From: Macrolepiota albuminosa
Lineage: Eukaryota > Basidiomycota > Agaricomycetes > Agaricales > Agaricaceae
NCBI GenBank assembly: GCA_027475525.1
Contig: JAMWFC010000049.1
Span: 3,828,947 to 3,892,946 of the forward strand
Direction of reading: 5' to 3'
Length of the DNA: 64,000 nt
Shown: one piece after another, positions 44,628-54,375 of the stretch
Layout of the letters: each line of letters starts with the position of its first letter
How positions within the stretch are numbered: the stretch's first letter is position 1
Made by a program: the position numbers and the translations under genes
Notes under the pieces: generated by a model
Told to the model about the DNA's origin: nothing
Databases searched by the model: none
Seen by the model: only the letters and a program-made list of their open reading frames with translations

Positions 44628-45025
44628 CGCTTCCCTTGGCTTCAAATCGTCAGTTTGTAAGTAATCAAAAGAAAATAAGTAAAAAGGGGAAACGCTCAGT
44701 AGATCATCATGGCGCAAAAACCCCTGTTGCCGGCGCGGCCCAATAGCCATTACCGCGCCAGCCTAAGTAGAAAATAGGAACTGTCTGTAAATAAATAAGC
44801 GGATCCATGTAAGAAGTAACGCGTATAAAGAAATAGAAAACCAGTGATCGCTTTGTGGCTATTCGGTGATGGTGAGCATAAGCGCTAGGTCTAGAATGGC
44901 GATTTCCTTTCTGCGCGATCCAACCATGAGTCAAGCGCCTCTCATTGGCTAGTATCTTCGTCAGGGTCCTCGTTCTTTGTGAAACGTCCTCCCACGCTGT
45001 CGCCGTTCTAACTCTAGCCGTGTCC

Positions 45026-45032
45026 TATAAAT
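45026..45032 (+). promoter_or_regulatory. TATA box of gene B
   Basis: TATAAAT lies 43 bases before the gene B ATG. The surrounding GTGTCCTATAAATT and ATGCATCAACT strings are kept in the outer copy although flanking sequence has diverged. Confidence 0.65.
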
Positions 45033-45068
45033 TGCATATGCATCAACTGGATCTCATCAGTCTTCGCG

Positions 45069-45581
45069 ATGACCAGCCCGACCGGCCTGGTGTGGACTCC
45101 CCGCTGTGATCGTGCTCACGTCATGATGGACCCTCCCACTTTCCTAGAGCGTGTCACCTCTTTCCTTCACCACTATCCTACTGGCAGCGTGCCAGAACTG
45201 GACGATGGCGTCCTCGAATTAAGTCGTCGCTGCCAGTTGCTGCGTGCGGCCTGTGAGATCTGGTCGGATAGCAAACCTCTGATGCAGTTCGGTATGGAGA
45301 AGGCCTGGAGTCGCATTTTTCAGGTGCGCTCCTGCCTTTTTCGCCCTCTTCTTTGCTGACAGTCGCTAATTAAAGCAAATTCCTCCCACCTCCACGCGAG
45401 AGCGTCTTGAGCTGCTGCTGGAAGAAAGCCACTATCTGGTCCGTCTGTCCTTACCCCGTTACTCCTTTCTTTTCCTGTCTAACCGCGCCTTCTTCACCAG
45501 TCTCCTCGTTCTTCTACCGGTGGTCGCCTCTTTCGTGGCCCCTCTGACGGGGCGCGTCTCCTCCTGTTGCCCGCTCCTTGA
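45069..45581 (+). CDS. E6 gene B: small three-exon protein, antisense cargo
   Basis: Exons 45069-45323, 45376-45438 and 45501-45581; introns 52 and 62 bp, both phase 0; 132 residues. Exon 1 carries a helical block (FLERVTSFLHHYPTGSVPEL, VLELSRRCQLLRAACEIW), exon 2 RERLELLLEESHYL, exon 3 a short basic GGRLFRGP tail. The exon boundaries are confirmed by outer gene B, which has the same exon 2 length and splice positions despite protein divergence. The helical block resembles exon 1 of gene C, so B and C are probably paralogues. No known domain, signal peptide or membrane segment is recognised. Confidence 0.65.
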
Positions 45582-45822
45582 TTTGCTTCCGCCTCCCATG
45601 TCGTTTATGTAAGGTGATCTTCCCTTCTCCGTAGCGCCACAGAACTGACAGATTTTAGATTCTTGATTTCCAATGTCGTCGTATATTAATTGCATCGTTG
45701 TTGTCGCCCCCTCCCCTCGTGATTGTTTCGCCCATGTAAAAGTTCCTAAGTCGCTGCGACCCTGCAAGTAGCTAGAGATATTTTATGGGCTCTGCCGCCC
45801 TTAAGTTCGTTAGTATTTTATC

Positions 45823-46541
45823 ATGCAAGCACCCTCCATACTTCTCCCAGATCCGGAACTTCCTTACCGCCCCGCGATCTTGGATCGTATTGAACATTTC
45901 CTGGCTATTATGCCTACGGGGGGCTTCCCTCATGAAAACGGAAATACCATGACCCTGGTGCGCCGATATCGCATCCTGTTGGACGTCTCCACCGAATGGA
46001 TGATAGACCAGGATGAGTCTCTGGTCACGGTTCGCCTCCTGTTAGCGCGTATCTTGTTTGTTGCTCATGTGTTCGCAGTCGACTATTACGCCTAGCGCAG
46101 CAAGTTTGGCGAGCCTTCTTCGGGAGACTGGTAGTTTGGTTAGTCAATAGCTCTTTCCTTCTGACCTTGGGTTGCTAATTCCATGCCGTTGCCAAGAGCC
46201 TCTCGTGGCTTCCCCTTCCGCTCCTGGTTGAGTCCCGCGCCCGTAGGGCAGTTCTCGACCGCGTGATCTTTCCTTTCCCGCCTTCGCTTCAGCCTTCCTT
46301 CGAGGAGTGGGACCTTTCCCCCGAACTCGCTGCCCCTCCTCCAGGCGCTCCTCCTGCGCCAACTCCTAGCGCTCCAGTTCCTTCATCCTGCGTTCCTCCC
46401 GCCGTATCTCACAACGCGCCGCCTTCGAACACTCCGGTGCCTTCACCAGGCGCCCCTCTTCCTCCTCCAGGCGGTCCTCCCTCCTTTAGGCGGCCCAGGG
46501 AGCGAGTCCGAGGTTCTCGTCGCCGGTCTTCTTCAGCGTAG
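45823..46541 (+). CDS. E6 gene C: three-exon protein with Pro-rich tail, antisense cargo
   Basis: Exons 45823-46029 (69 codons), 46079-46138 (20 codons) and 46197-46541; introns 49 and 58 bp in phase 0; 203 residues. Exon 1 holds ILDRIEHFLAIMPTGGF and MTLVRRYRILLDVSTEW, matching gene B exon 1 in the order DR(I/V), FL, PTG, RRY/RRC and EW/EIW. Exon 3 starts SLSWLPLPLLVESRARRAV and becomes a Pro/Ala-rich tail ending VRGSRRRSSSA. Exons 1 and 2 have exactly the lengths of outer gene C. It converges on pol, whose stop is 148 bases away. Function unknown; the basic Pro-rich tail could bind nucleic acid or protein (inference). Confidence 0.65.
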
Positions 46542-46688
46542 CTCGTAACGTAGTAACCGTAGTTGATTTTGTGTTCTCGCCTGTACCATAGCTATTTATG
46601 TCATCCAACATGCCTTCCGAAAGGGAGACATGACCTAAGTTTACTTAACGGGGGCGCTAACACCTAGCGCCTCGTCCTTCGCCTTCCT
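46542..46688. other. Convergent spacer between gene C and pol
   Basis: 147 bases separate the gene C stop and the pol stop on opposite strands. No AATAAA is seen. TAGCGCC and GGCGCTAA strings occur. The outer element has a different spacer here (54249-54375). Confidence 0.5.
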
Positions 46689-49600
46689 TTACTGTTCTTC
46701 GTCGTCGTCAACAGGGGTGTCGTCATCATCCACTAACTCCGTTTCTTCCAGTTCTCGTAGTTTAGCCGTGTCAATGTCCAGCGCTGACGAAGGTAAGGGA
46801 ATGTGTTCCCGCGCTAAGTAGGGGATGAGTCGAAACGCCGCTACTGGTCGATGCAAAACTGAGCCGTCCAACTCGCAGAGTACATAGGCGCCTCCCCTAT
46901 TGCGGGAAACCACTATTAGGGGTCCCAGATACCGAGGTCGCATCTTTTTGTTATGGGTAACTTCGATCTTTGAGTTGCGCATTAGTACGAGGGCGCCAGA
47001 GGTGAAGTTGTAGTCTCTAATCGTGGCGCTGTGCTCGCTTTCAAATCGTAGCGCAGCTTGTCGTCTAGTTTGAAATACTACTTCGTGTAAGCGCTCGAGA
47101 TCCTCCATGCGTCGCTGTAAGTCTATAGCGCGCCTAGCAATCATGTCGGTGGAAGATAGTATCGAATTCGGGGGTGGCTGTAAGTAAGTAGCTTCCACTA
47201 TGTCGGCCGGGAGGAGTGGATGGGTGCCTGTCGCCGCGTAGTAGGGTGAACAACCCATCCTTTTTCGTACGGTAACCCTCTCTGACCAGAAGACCGAATA
47301 AGTCGCTTCGCTCCAGCGACTTTCGTCACCATCGACCGCCTTAAATAGCGCCTGTCGAACGTCGAAATGAGGCCTTTCTACGATTCCGTTGGCGCGCTTA
47401 TTGTAACCAGAAACCCGTATGTGTTGAATGTTGTACTTCTTTGCTAGATAAGTGAGCGCCTTAACTATTGGCGCTCCATTGTCTGTGACGATCTCGTGAA
47501 GGGCTCCCCATCTGCAGATAACGTCCTCAAAGAGCCACTTAGCTATAGCGTCTGTATTTTCTCGTTGGAGCATACGGAACTCCGGCCAATGTACCAAGGA
47601 ACACCTTCCTTGAATGATATACTTGTAGCGCCCTGACTTGGGCATGTGCATGGTGTCGATATATATTTTTCCAAATAGCGGCGCTGGGGTCGCTACTGTT
47701 GGGGGAATAAGAACCTGACGTGTCTGCTGGATTTGACAGAGATGACAAGTGCGAATATACCACGCAATATCGGCGCTAACTTGAGGCCACCAAAAGCGCT
47801 CCAAAAGGTTCGCTCTTGTTGCGTAGAGTCCACGGTGTCCCAAGTCATCGTGCATAGCGCGTAGAATTCTAATTCGATTGTCCGGTTTAATTACTAGCTT
47901 GTGGGCGCCATCTCTATTTCGTCGCCAAAGTCGGTTTTCCACTATAAAGAAGGTCGTCGCGTATCGAATGAAGGTGGCGTATTCCGTATCCGTAAGGTCT
48001 GATGGTCGTCGCAAATCCTGTAGCCACTTCCTAACCTGGTCCACCCGCTGATCTTCTGACTTAGCTTTGGCGCTTCGAGGTACCGCCGAATATGGTAAGT
48101 TATGACTGTCTTCCCGCAAGGGTCTTGGTTCCTCAACTATCTTTAGATCGTTAGATGGCTTAGCGACGTTATAGATACTGGCCGTGTAAAAAGTTGATGA
48201 TGCCTGATATGGTCGGGGCTGGTACGGAACAATAGGGTGGAGCCAATTTGAAACTGGCTTGTCTTCGCGAAGCGCCGGAATAGGCAGCTGAATGATATGC
48301 ACGAAACCATGCAATCGATCAATCCAGTCGTCAAATACATCATTGTCGCTATCGTCTAGCGCTTCATCTTCCGGTTGTCTGGGTCGCCTAGATAATCCGT
48401 CCGGCCCGTGGAATGCACTTTTGACGTGTACTAACTCGAAGTGAAACATTAATATCGCTACTACCCAGCGGTTCATACTGGCCGACGGTTGAATATCAGG
48501 GTTCTGAAGCATTCCTTTGATGTATCGTGCGTCGACCTCGACAATGAGATTTCGTACCCCAATGAGGTACATGCGCAGCGCCTGAAACGATCGAAACAAG
48601 CCATATAACTCTAGCTTGGGCTGACTGTAGCGCGATTCTCGGTCGTTAAGGGTAATCGATCCGAAACGATTGTAGCGCCTGATTTTCCGGTTCGCGCTAT
48701 CACACTGGCATAAGAAGAAGCCAACGGCGATATATGATGTGTCAACAGCAAGTATAACGGGATCGGCGGTAGTATAGTCAATGGGTACCAATGGTTTCGC
48801 TTCCTGTAGCGCCTTTACTAAGTCCTTCTGGGCATTGATTTGATCGGGTCCGAATTCGAAGGGGACCCCTGAACGGGTTAGGCGATTAAGGGCGTTTGCG
48901 CGATGAGAAAAATGGTGTATGAACATGCGCAGCACCCCTACAGTGCCCAAGAACGCGCGAACTTCCGAGAGGTTATGACAGACCCCCCATTTCTCCAACA
49001 GCGCTAATCGGCTCTTTTCTGGAATCCTGCCTTCTGGCGTGCAAACGTGCCCCAAAATTTTAAACTGCGGTGCGCAAAGAACGAGCTTGTGCCCTGAAAA
49101 CGTCCCGCCACAATACTTCATGCGCTGAAGTACTCGGTTAACCAATTGAAAGAATTCCCATAGCGCCATGCGAATATTAGGGTTATCCGGGTGAACTTCG
49201 GGCTTGCCATCCACCAATCGCCAATCCTTCGGGCCTTTAACTCCTACGTCGTCTATGAAACTGAGCACATGGTGGGGTATTTCGGGCTGTAGGATAAACG
49301 TAATATCGGGCCTTTAACTCCTACGTCGTCTATGAAACTGAGCACATGGTGGGGTATTTCGGGCTGTAGGATAAACGTAATATCGTCGTGAATATCGGTA
49401 CCGAGTTTGTCCATCCCATAGGAAGTGTGACTAGTCGTAGCGCCCCAAATGGTGTTTGAAAGGTCGTCAAGTCGCGAGAGGAAGGATGGATTAAGCGCTC
49501 GTCATAGCCTACGTACAAATCCAGGGTAGCGCCACATATTCGTCCCGCGAAAGATTCAGCGACGTGATCGGGAAATGGCGGTACCCCTGAATGACGAATG

Positions 49601-50445
49601 GTGACTTTGTTTAGCGGTTCTAGGCTGTGAACTATACGTAGCTTCCCGTTTTTCTTTAGTACGCAGAACCACCTCGAGCGGTAGGCCGAATTAGAAGGCT
49701 CGTATACACCTGCCGCTATCTTGGAGCGAATAATTTGGCAGACTTCGGCTTCGATGCCCGGGGGTATGGGTCGGTTATGTTCAGTCCAGGGTACGTGCGG
49801 TATGGTTGGGATGACCACTGGTGGAAAGAAGTCAGTTCTAAGTTTACCGCGTTCTGAGTCCTCCCATGCAAAAGCCTCATTCTGTTTTTGCATGATGTCG
49901 ACTAGTACGTTCATCTCCTCCGTCGAGAGGAAGCCGGTATCGTGGGCGCTAAGAAATAGCGCCTTTCGTTCTTCTGTAAATCGTCCTGTAGGCTTAAAGG
50001 GTGGCGGGTTCGGATTAAGCTCGGGAAGGGTCGCTAACGGGTCTCCAATGATCTTTCTTTCGATGCGAAATTCTTCGGGTACACCGCTCGCTACCGGTTT
50101 CGTTTTAAGCGCTACGGGCTTGTATTTCTTTTTAACCTGAACCCCTTTGCGCTTAGGGGTACTGTTGTTAGCAAACGTATTATAAATGGGACTCTGGTTT
50201 CTAGCGAAACCGGATATCAAAGGTTCTTTAGAGTCGGGAGTAGAAACGAAATAAGTGTCTGTTGAAAGGTTTTCAGTAATATCTGACGCAGTGAGGTATA
50301 AGTAGGATAACGCTTCACTAGTAAGCGACGAAGAAGAATTCAAGATTTCATGGGCTAAAGGGGTATATGATATAAAGTTTACTTGCCCAGTCCGATGGTT
50401 ATAGTCCAAGATAAGCGCTTCATCTCCATGATCCCCATCACTCAT
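46689..50445 (-). pseudogene. E6-inner pol: RT, RNase H, integrase, one damaged site
   Basis: Pol starts at the ATG 50445-50443, which overlaps the gag stop (ATGA). The RT part (to 49330) has RSRWFCVLKKNGKLRIVHSL, ATLDLYVGYDERLIHPSS and LPMGWTNSVPIF. The frame is lost at a 77-bp tandem duplication (units from 49231 and 49308) and a one-base deletion near 49390. From 49268 it reads on for 859 residues: catalytic LSFIDDVGVKG (FIDD instead of YxDD), RNase H (ILAVDTSYIAVGFFLC), integrase HHCC (HDDLGHRG, CHLCQIQ) and core with IYIDTMHM, IVTDNGAP and GIVERPHF. The C-terminus is acidic. Apart from that site it is open. Confidence 0.88.
49231..49384. repeat. 77-bp tandem duplication in inner RT
   Basis: GGGCCTTTAACTCCTACGTC...ATAAACGTAATATC occurs from 49231 and again from 49308. 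The outer copy has a single unit at the same place. 77 is not a multiple of three, so RT is put out of frame next to its FIDD active site. Confidence 0.9.
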
Positions 50446-53039
50446 CTCCTCGATGGCGCCGGAAAACACTCGCAAGGGTCGTCGCTAACATAAGGTCGCT
50501 TTCTCGGTCCCGGTTTCTGGAATTTCCCTCGTGGAAACGTTGGTACCGTTCTTCTGACGCCCGAGTTAGGGTCGCTAATAGTTAGCGTCGTTTCGTCTTC
50601 AGACGTCGTCTTGACTACTGATTGGGCTAAAACGTCGAAGGGCCTTCCTAATAATAAGTCGTACGCAGGCGATCTAAGAATGTGTATTTGAAGGTAAAAC
50701 GTAAGATCGCCAACAGCGCATGGCACGTTACGAGCCATTCCCAAGGATCGATCAATAGTGCCGTTAGCGCTTTGCATATTAAGAATGATGGTCGGGTCGT
50801 AAATGATGCCAAGCTCGTTAGCGACGTCGGCAGCCATTGAAATAATCTGTGATCCGCTGTCCACTATAGACTCTATCTCGCTTTTTCCATCAACTGTCAA
50901 CATGATCGAGCGAATCGCGTGAGAGTCTTGGGCTACAGTGAGGACGGCGGGATCGTCGCTAGATCTTAGCGATTTAAGGTAAGTTTCGACCGGGTCAATG
51001 GACGTAGCTTCTTTAGGTGGCGCGGCCTCTTCTTTGATTTCCGACGCGACCGTCTCGGTTATGTACGCGAATCCAGGTAGCGCGTCGTCGCATTCGTCCA
51101 CCGCCGTTACATTGTTAGCTACGTTCCGTCGAGGGGTTACCGCTGTACGCATCTGATTCCTGACGTCTGGCGCCACACTGCATAGCTCCCCTACCGACAT
51201 CGTGACTTGACTTTTCATAATACGATCGAATACTTGCTTAGATTTTTCTATGTCGTAGATTGGTGCCGTTGGTCGGTAGCCTCCTGCTGGCTTGTCTGGC
51301 GCCCCAAAGTTTCGGTTGATAGGTGGAGCGTAGTTACCGGCAAGTCCTGAATACGGGTGAAGTGGCGGTTCCGTGCTAGCTGGTGCTTTGGCCGTATCAG
51401 GTGTGTCGTCGTTGATACTGGAATTCGAAGGCTTTGCCGGTGCTGGATCGGTCGTAGCGCCTGAAGGTCTATAGTCTTTTAACGGTTGCTTGCTCTTTTT
51501 AATCTCGACACCATCGAAAACCTGATTCTTTAGCGACTTTAGCTCCCTTTCCAACGTCTCGATCCTCTCCTCCCGTGACAACGTCGGTCGCTCGCTCACA
51601 GCGTTAAGCTGGAGTACTTCGTGAATTAGCGCCTGTTGTGGAGTTGTTTCTGCCTCCGCCGCGGCCGTACTATTGAGATTGCCCGTCGCTAAGTTCCCAG
51701 GGTTACGTCGGTGCCATTCATCAATTCGCCCCTGGAAGGTTCGGTGCTCAGGATATAGAGGGATGTTAGCGCCGGAAGGTAGGACTATTTTCCCGTCAGC
51801 GCCTCGACGTGCTCTTCCTTGGCGTAGATATTGTTCGAGGATAGCGCAGCGTCCGCGAGTCATCGTATGTCCTGCCTCACCACAGAAGTGACAAGGACCG
51901 GATTGCATATTACCTCGTGGCGCATTAAGGCTGGTCGAGATTAACGTTTCCAATTTGCTCATAACGTTTGCGACGGCCGTGTTGACTGCGTTTTCCAGAT
52001 CCTCCTTCTTGACAAAACCTCCCTGATTGTTAGTCGCGCTAGGTGCTGGCGCCGCAACAGGTGGCGCCTTTCCTCCGTTATCAGTGCTAGAAGGTCGCTG
52101 GAAGGGGATGCCAGTATCCGTTCCTTTCAGTATCCATTTACCTGCTTCAAAAACGTCTTCTATATCGTAGGGTTCCTCAGGATGGTGGTCGGACTTAAGA
52201 ATTTCTAAGCGGCGAGCTATACGAGTCCAAAGTGATGTTGGAATGCCTTGTTGAAATAAGCGCCGTTCCTCGTTCCGGTAGAGTTTGCCATTCTGTACTA
52301 GCCATCTTGCAATTCGCTGGAAATCTCGATAATAAGTAGATAGCGTGCCTAGTGTATAAATGCCCGTAGCGAAGGTATCCTGTACCAGTTTCTGGATTTC
52401 AAGGACGGTATAGCGCGTGGATTCCTCAGCGCCAGGGTACAGTTTAATGATCGCCTTTTTCCATTCCTCGTAGGTAAACGACCTTGGCACCGCCTCTCGT
52501 GTTAATCCTTGAAACTCATCCAGTCCCGTCCAGGATTCCGCGGTATCGTAGGAAACGTATCTGGCGGCGTATTCTTTCATTTGGGTGTTGTCGGTGACTC
52601 GGCAGTCGCGTAATAAATATTCCAATTCTCGAAAATACTGTGTTAGCTCGCGAGGTTTCGTCTCGTCCCATTTTGGCAACGAGAAGTGGTTTCTTGGCGG
52701 CATACGCGGTGTGTTTGCCTGCTCCATACTAGCTGGCGTCGACGTCGTGGTGGGAATAGTAGTGTTAGTGGTAGTTTCGCTTGGCGTAGTTGTAGTCGGT
52801 ACTGGCTCGGGTAATTCTGAGTCGCTAGGTTCTGGCGATAATGACCTAGACAGCTCTTCCAAAGGAGTAAGCGGTGTATGGTTTTCACCTGCTAAGTATT
52901 CAAACGGTCGGGAAAATGGGAAGAAGCTTTCAGCCAAGCTATCTGGAGCGGCTTCAAGCTCCTGATCTAAAGTCTGCCTCGGTAGCGCGCCTGGTAAGTG
53001 TGGTGACTCAGTTAAGGTTTGCTCAAACGCGCTCTCCAA
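50442..53039 (-). CDS. E6-inner Gag-protease, 865 aa
   Basis: Intact frame. Residues about 1-115 are Ser/Thr/Pro-rich. About 116-300 is a retrotransposon capsid domain (HFSLPKWDETKPRELTQYF, RYVSYDTAESWTGLDEF). At about 383-398 is CHFCGEAGHTMTRGRC, a knuckle with six residues between His and the last Cys (CX2CX4HX6C) instead of four. About 490-510 is a coiled coil (EERIETLERELKSLKNQV). The retropepsin site SIVDSGSQIIS is near 726-732, with LLLGRPFD downstream. It forms the particle and processes the polyproteins. The ATG lies 57 bases past the primer site. Its TGA stop (50444-50442) overlaps the pol ATG. Confidence 0.9.
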   Translation of the reverse strand: MESAFEQTLTESPHLPGALPRQTLDQELEAAPDSLAESFFPFSRPFEYLAGENHTPLTPLEELSRSLSPEPSDSELPEPVPTTTTPSETTTNTTIPTTTSTPASMEQANTPRMPPRNHFSLPKWDETKPRELTQYFRELEYLLRDCRVTDNTQMKEYAARYVSYDTAESWTGLDEFQGLTREAVPRSFTYEEWKKAIIKLYPGAEESTRYTVLEIQKLVQDTFATGIYTLGTLSTYYRDFQRIARWLVQNGKLYRNEERRLFQQGIPTSLWTRIARRLEILKSDHHPEEPYDIEDVFEAGKWILKGTDTGIPFQRPSSTDNGGKAPPVAAPAPSATNNQGGFVKKEDLENAVNTAVANVMSKLETLISTSLNAPRGNMQSGPCHFCGEAGHTMTRGRCAILEQYLRQGRARRGADGKIVLPSGANIPLYPEHRTFQGRIDEWHRRNPGNLATGNLNSTAAAEAETTPQQALIHEVLQLNAVSERPTLSREERIETLERELKSLKNQVFDGVEIKKSKQPLKDYRPSGATTDPAPAKPSNSSINDDTPDTAKAPASTEPPLHPYSGLAGNYAPPINRNFGAPDKPAGGYRPTAPIYDIEKSKQVFDRIMKSQVTMSVGELCSVAPDVRNQMRTAVTPRRNVANNVTAVDECDDALPGFAYITETVASEIKEEAAPPKEATSIDPVETYLKSLRSSDDPAVLTVAQDSHAIRSIMLTVDGKSEIESIVDSGSQIISMAADVANELGIIYDPTIILNMQSANGTIDRSLGMARNVPCAVGDLTFYLQIHILRSPAYDLLLGRPFDVLAQSVVKTTSEDETTLTISDPNSGVRRTVPTFPRGKFQKPGPRKRPYVSDDPCECFPAPSRR

Positions 53040-53096
53040 TAGGAGGCGGCGCTGTCGCTGGGCTCGAGTTTCCGGCGGAATTCTGCCTCAATAGAA

Positions 53097-53115
53097 CCCC
53101 TCGCGGTGGGCTCCA
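53097..53115 (-). promoter_or_regulatory. E6-inner primer-binding site
   Basis: Minus strand TGGAGCCCACCGCGAGGGG begins three bases after the 5' LTR end (TCATCA, TTT). It is identical in E6-outer and E4 over 19 bases, while the bases beyond differ between families, so its length is defined by the primer tRNA. Confidence 0.85.
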
Positions 53116-53118
53116 AAA

Positions 53119-54161
53119 TGATGACGCCAACTGTAGTTGGGTGCGCTGGACGTATACGCAGTACAACGCCGTCTCCAGCGCCTGGCGTACGGGTTTGTGA
53201 GGAGTCCCGGCAGGGTCCCGGTGTGCTCGAGCAGAGGTGATAGGGCGGTGCGCTAGACGATAGCGCCTCGGGTGCTACCTAGCAAGTGGTAAGCGTCGTA
53301 GTTTAGGAGAAGTTATAGAGAAAGAAACGAATAGCGCAGCGTAGTGTGCCCGTAGGTGGCACCGTAAACGACGAAGACGAGATAGACGAAGCTAGCGCCG
53401 AACTTGGTGGCAAAGTCAGGCAACGCTAGCGCGATTTGAACGCTAAGTGTAACTGGGTGCTCAAGAGGTTACGATTCGTTGTTATATACATGGCAAGTAG
53501 CTAGTTTTTATACTATGCGCTACATTATTTCCAAAATAAGTCCATTGACGGCGCTACCAATTAGCGCCTCCCTTCGTGACTGTAGCTAACGGCCACCTGT
53601 CAACGGCGACCTGCAGCACATGGGTGACGGCGACCAACGGCGACTCTAAAACTACTTAGAAGTGGTACGAGTTTGCTCACTTTTTGATGTAATTTAATTG
53701 GCCATGCCATCCCGGGGTATGGTCGGGGAATCCTCGACAGACGCCGTGAGCGCTAATTCCGGCGCTAAACATTGTACCATATTTTGATAGATTTAAATGT
53801 CGGGTCTGCGTGTATCCTGTCTCGTCGTCATTGATTCTTTTAGACTTCTGATTGAGGTGCCTCGGTGATTGACAGCGCCAATTGCTAACTCCTTCCAGTA
53901 CTGATCGGGGTTTGGTCAGAGTCCCCTCCCGCCGTTATGCTAGCGCTATGAGTCCTGAGTCTTCTTGGTCTTCAAAGTAACTGAGTGGAGTGCGCTGAGG
54001 GGCTGATACTGGTGATTGAGATGAATGGATAAGTCTTGCCATAGAGCGCCCGCGCTAGGGCTGCTCTGTACCCAAGGCTGGTCGCTAGAGCCTTTAGTGT
54101 GTCAAGTGTTGGTCGGCCTATAATGTCCCTTGATGCGCTCAGTCCGAGTAGAAGCCTATCA
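53119..54161 (-). repeat. LTR3, 5' LTR of E6-inner
   Basis: 1043 bp with TGATAGGCTTC...GGCGTCATCA in element orientation. A TATATAA string (53488-53482, minus strand) about 365 bases before the inner LTR end is the likely gag-pol promoter. It is followed directly by the CCGC duplication and then outer gene C, without a polypurine tract, as expected for an outer boundary. Confidence 0.95.
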
Positions 54162-54165
54162 CCGC

Positions 54166-54248
54166 CTCCTTCTCCTGCGCATCTCTGCTGCAGACAGCAC
54201 CCCCGGCACTCCGAGGGATTTGTCAGGGGTCCTCGCCGTAGAGCGTAA
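54166..54248 (+). CDS. E6-outer gene C, 3' end of exon 3
   Basis: This continues the exon cut at 40836 in the same frame (CCG CCT CCT TCT), ending QHPRHSEGFVRGPRRRA and TAA at 54246-54248. The VRG-x-RRR end matches inner gene C (VRGSRRRSSSA). Detached from its promoter it is not expressed as such. Confidence 0.7.
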
Positions 54249-54375
54249 AGTAGCCAGTAGATCAATTATTGCCAGTTCCCTAGTCCTGTATAGTATGAAA
54301 TCTTATGCGTTGTTGTTCCTTTCATAAGTAAGGTGCAAGGCGCTAAGGTCTAGCGCCCTTCCCCTTTGGGTCCTA

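Larger units (their letters stand above)
40837..54161 (-). mobile_element. E6-inner: full-length 13.3-kb LTR retrotransposon with three antisense genes
   Basis: Complete element between near-identical LTRs (LTR3 5', LTR2 3') and a 4-bp duplication. Minus strand: primer site 53097-53115, gag-protease 53039-50442, pol 50445-46689. Plus strand: genes A (42026-44546), B (45069-45581) and C (45823-46541) between pol and the 3' LTR, with C converging on pol. The only damage seen is in RT: a 77-bp tandem duplication and a one-base deletion. Domain order RT-RNase H-integrase makes it Ty3/gypsy, but the 13-kb size and antisense cargo are unusual. Confidence 0.92.

Noticed and set aside
54162..54248. 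Deletion scar at the LTR3/outer element junction lacking a polypurine tract
   Set aside because: The sequence is simply the resumed exon 3 of outer gene C after a CCGC target duplication.
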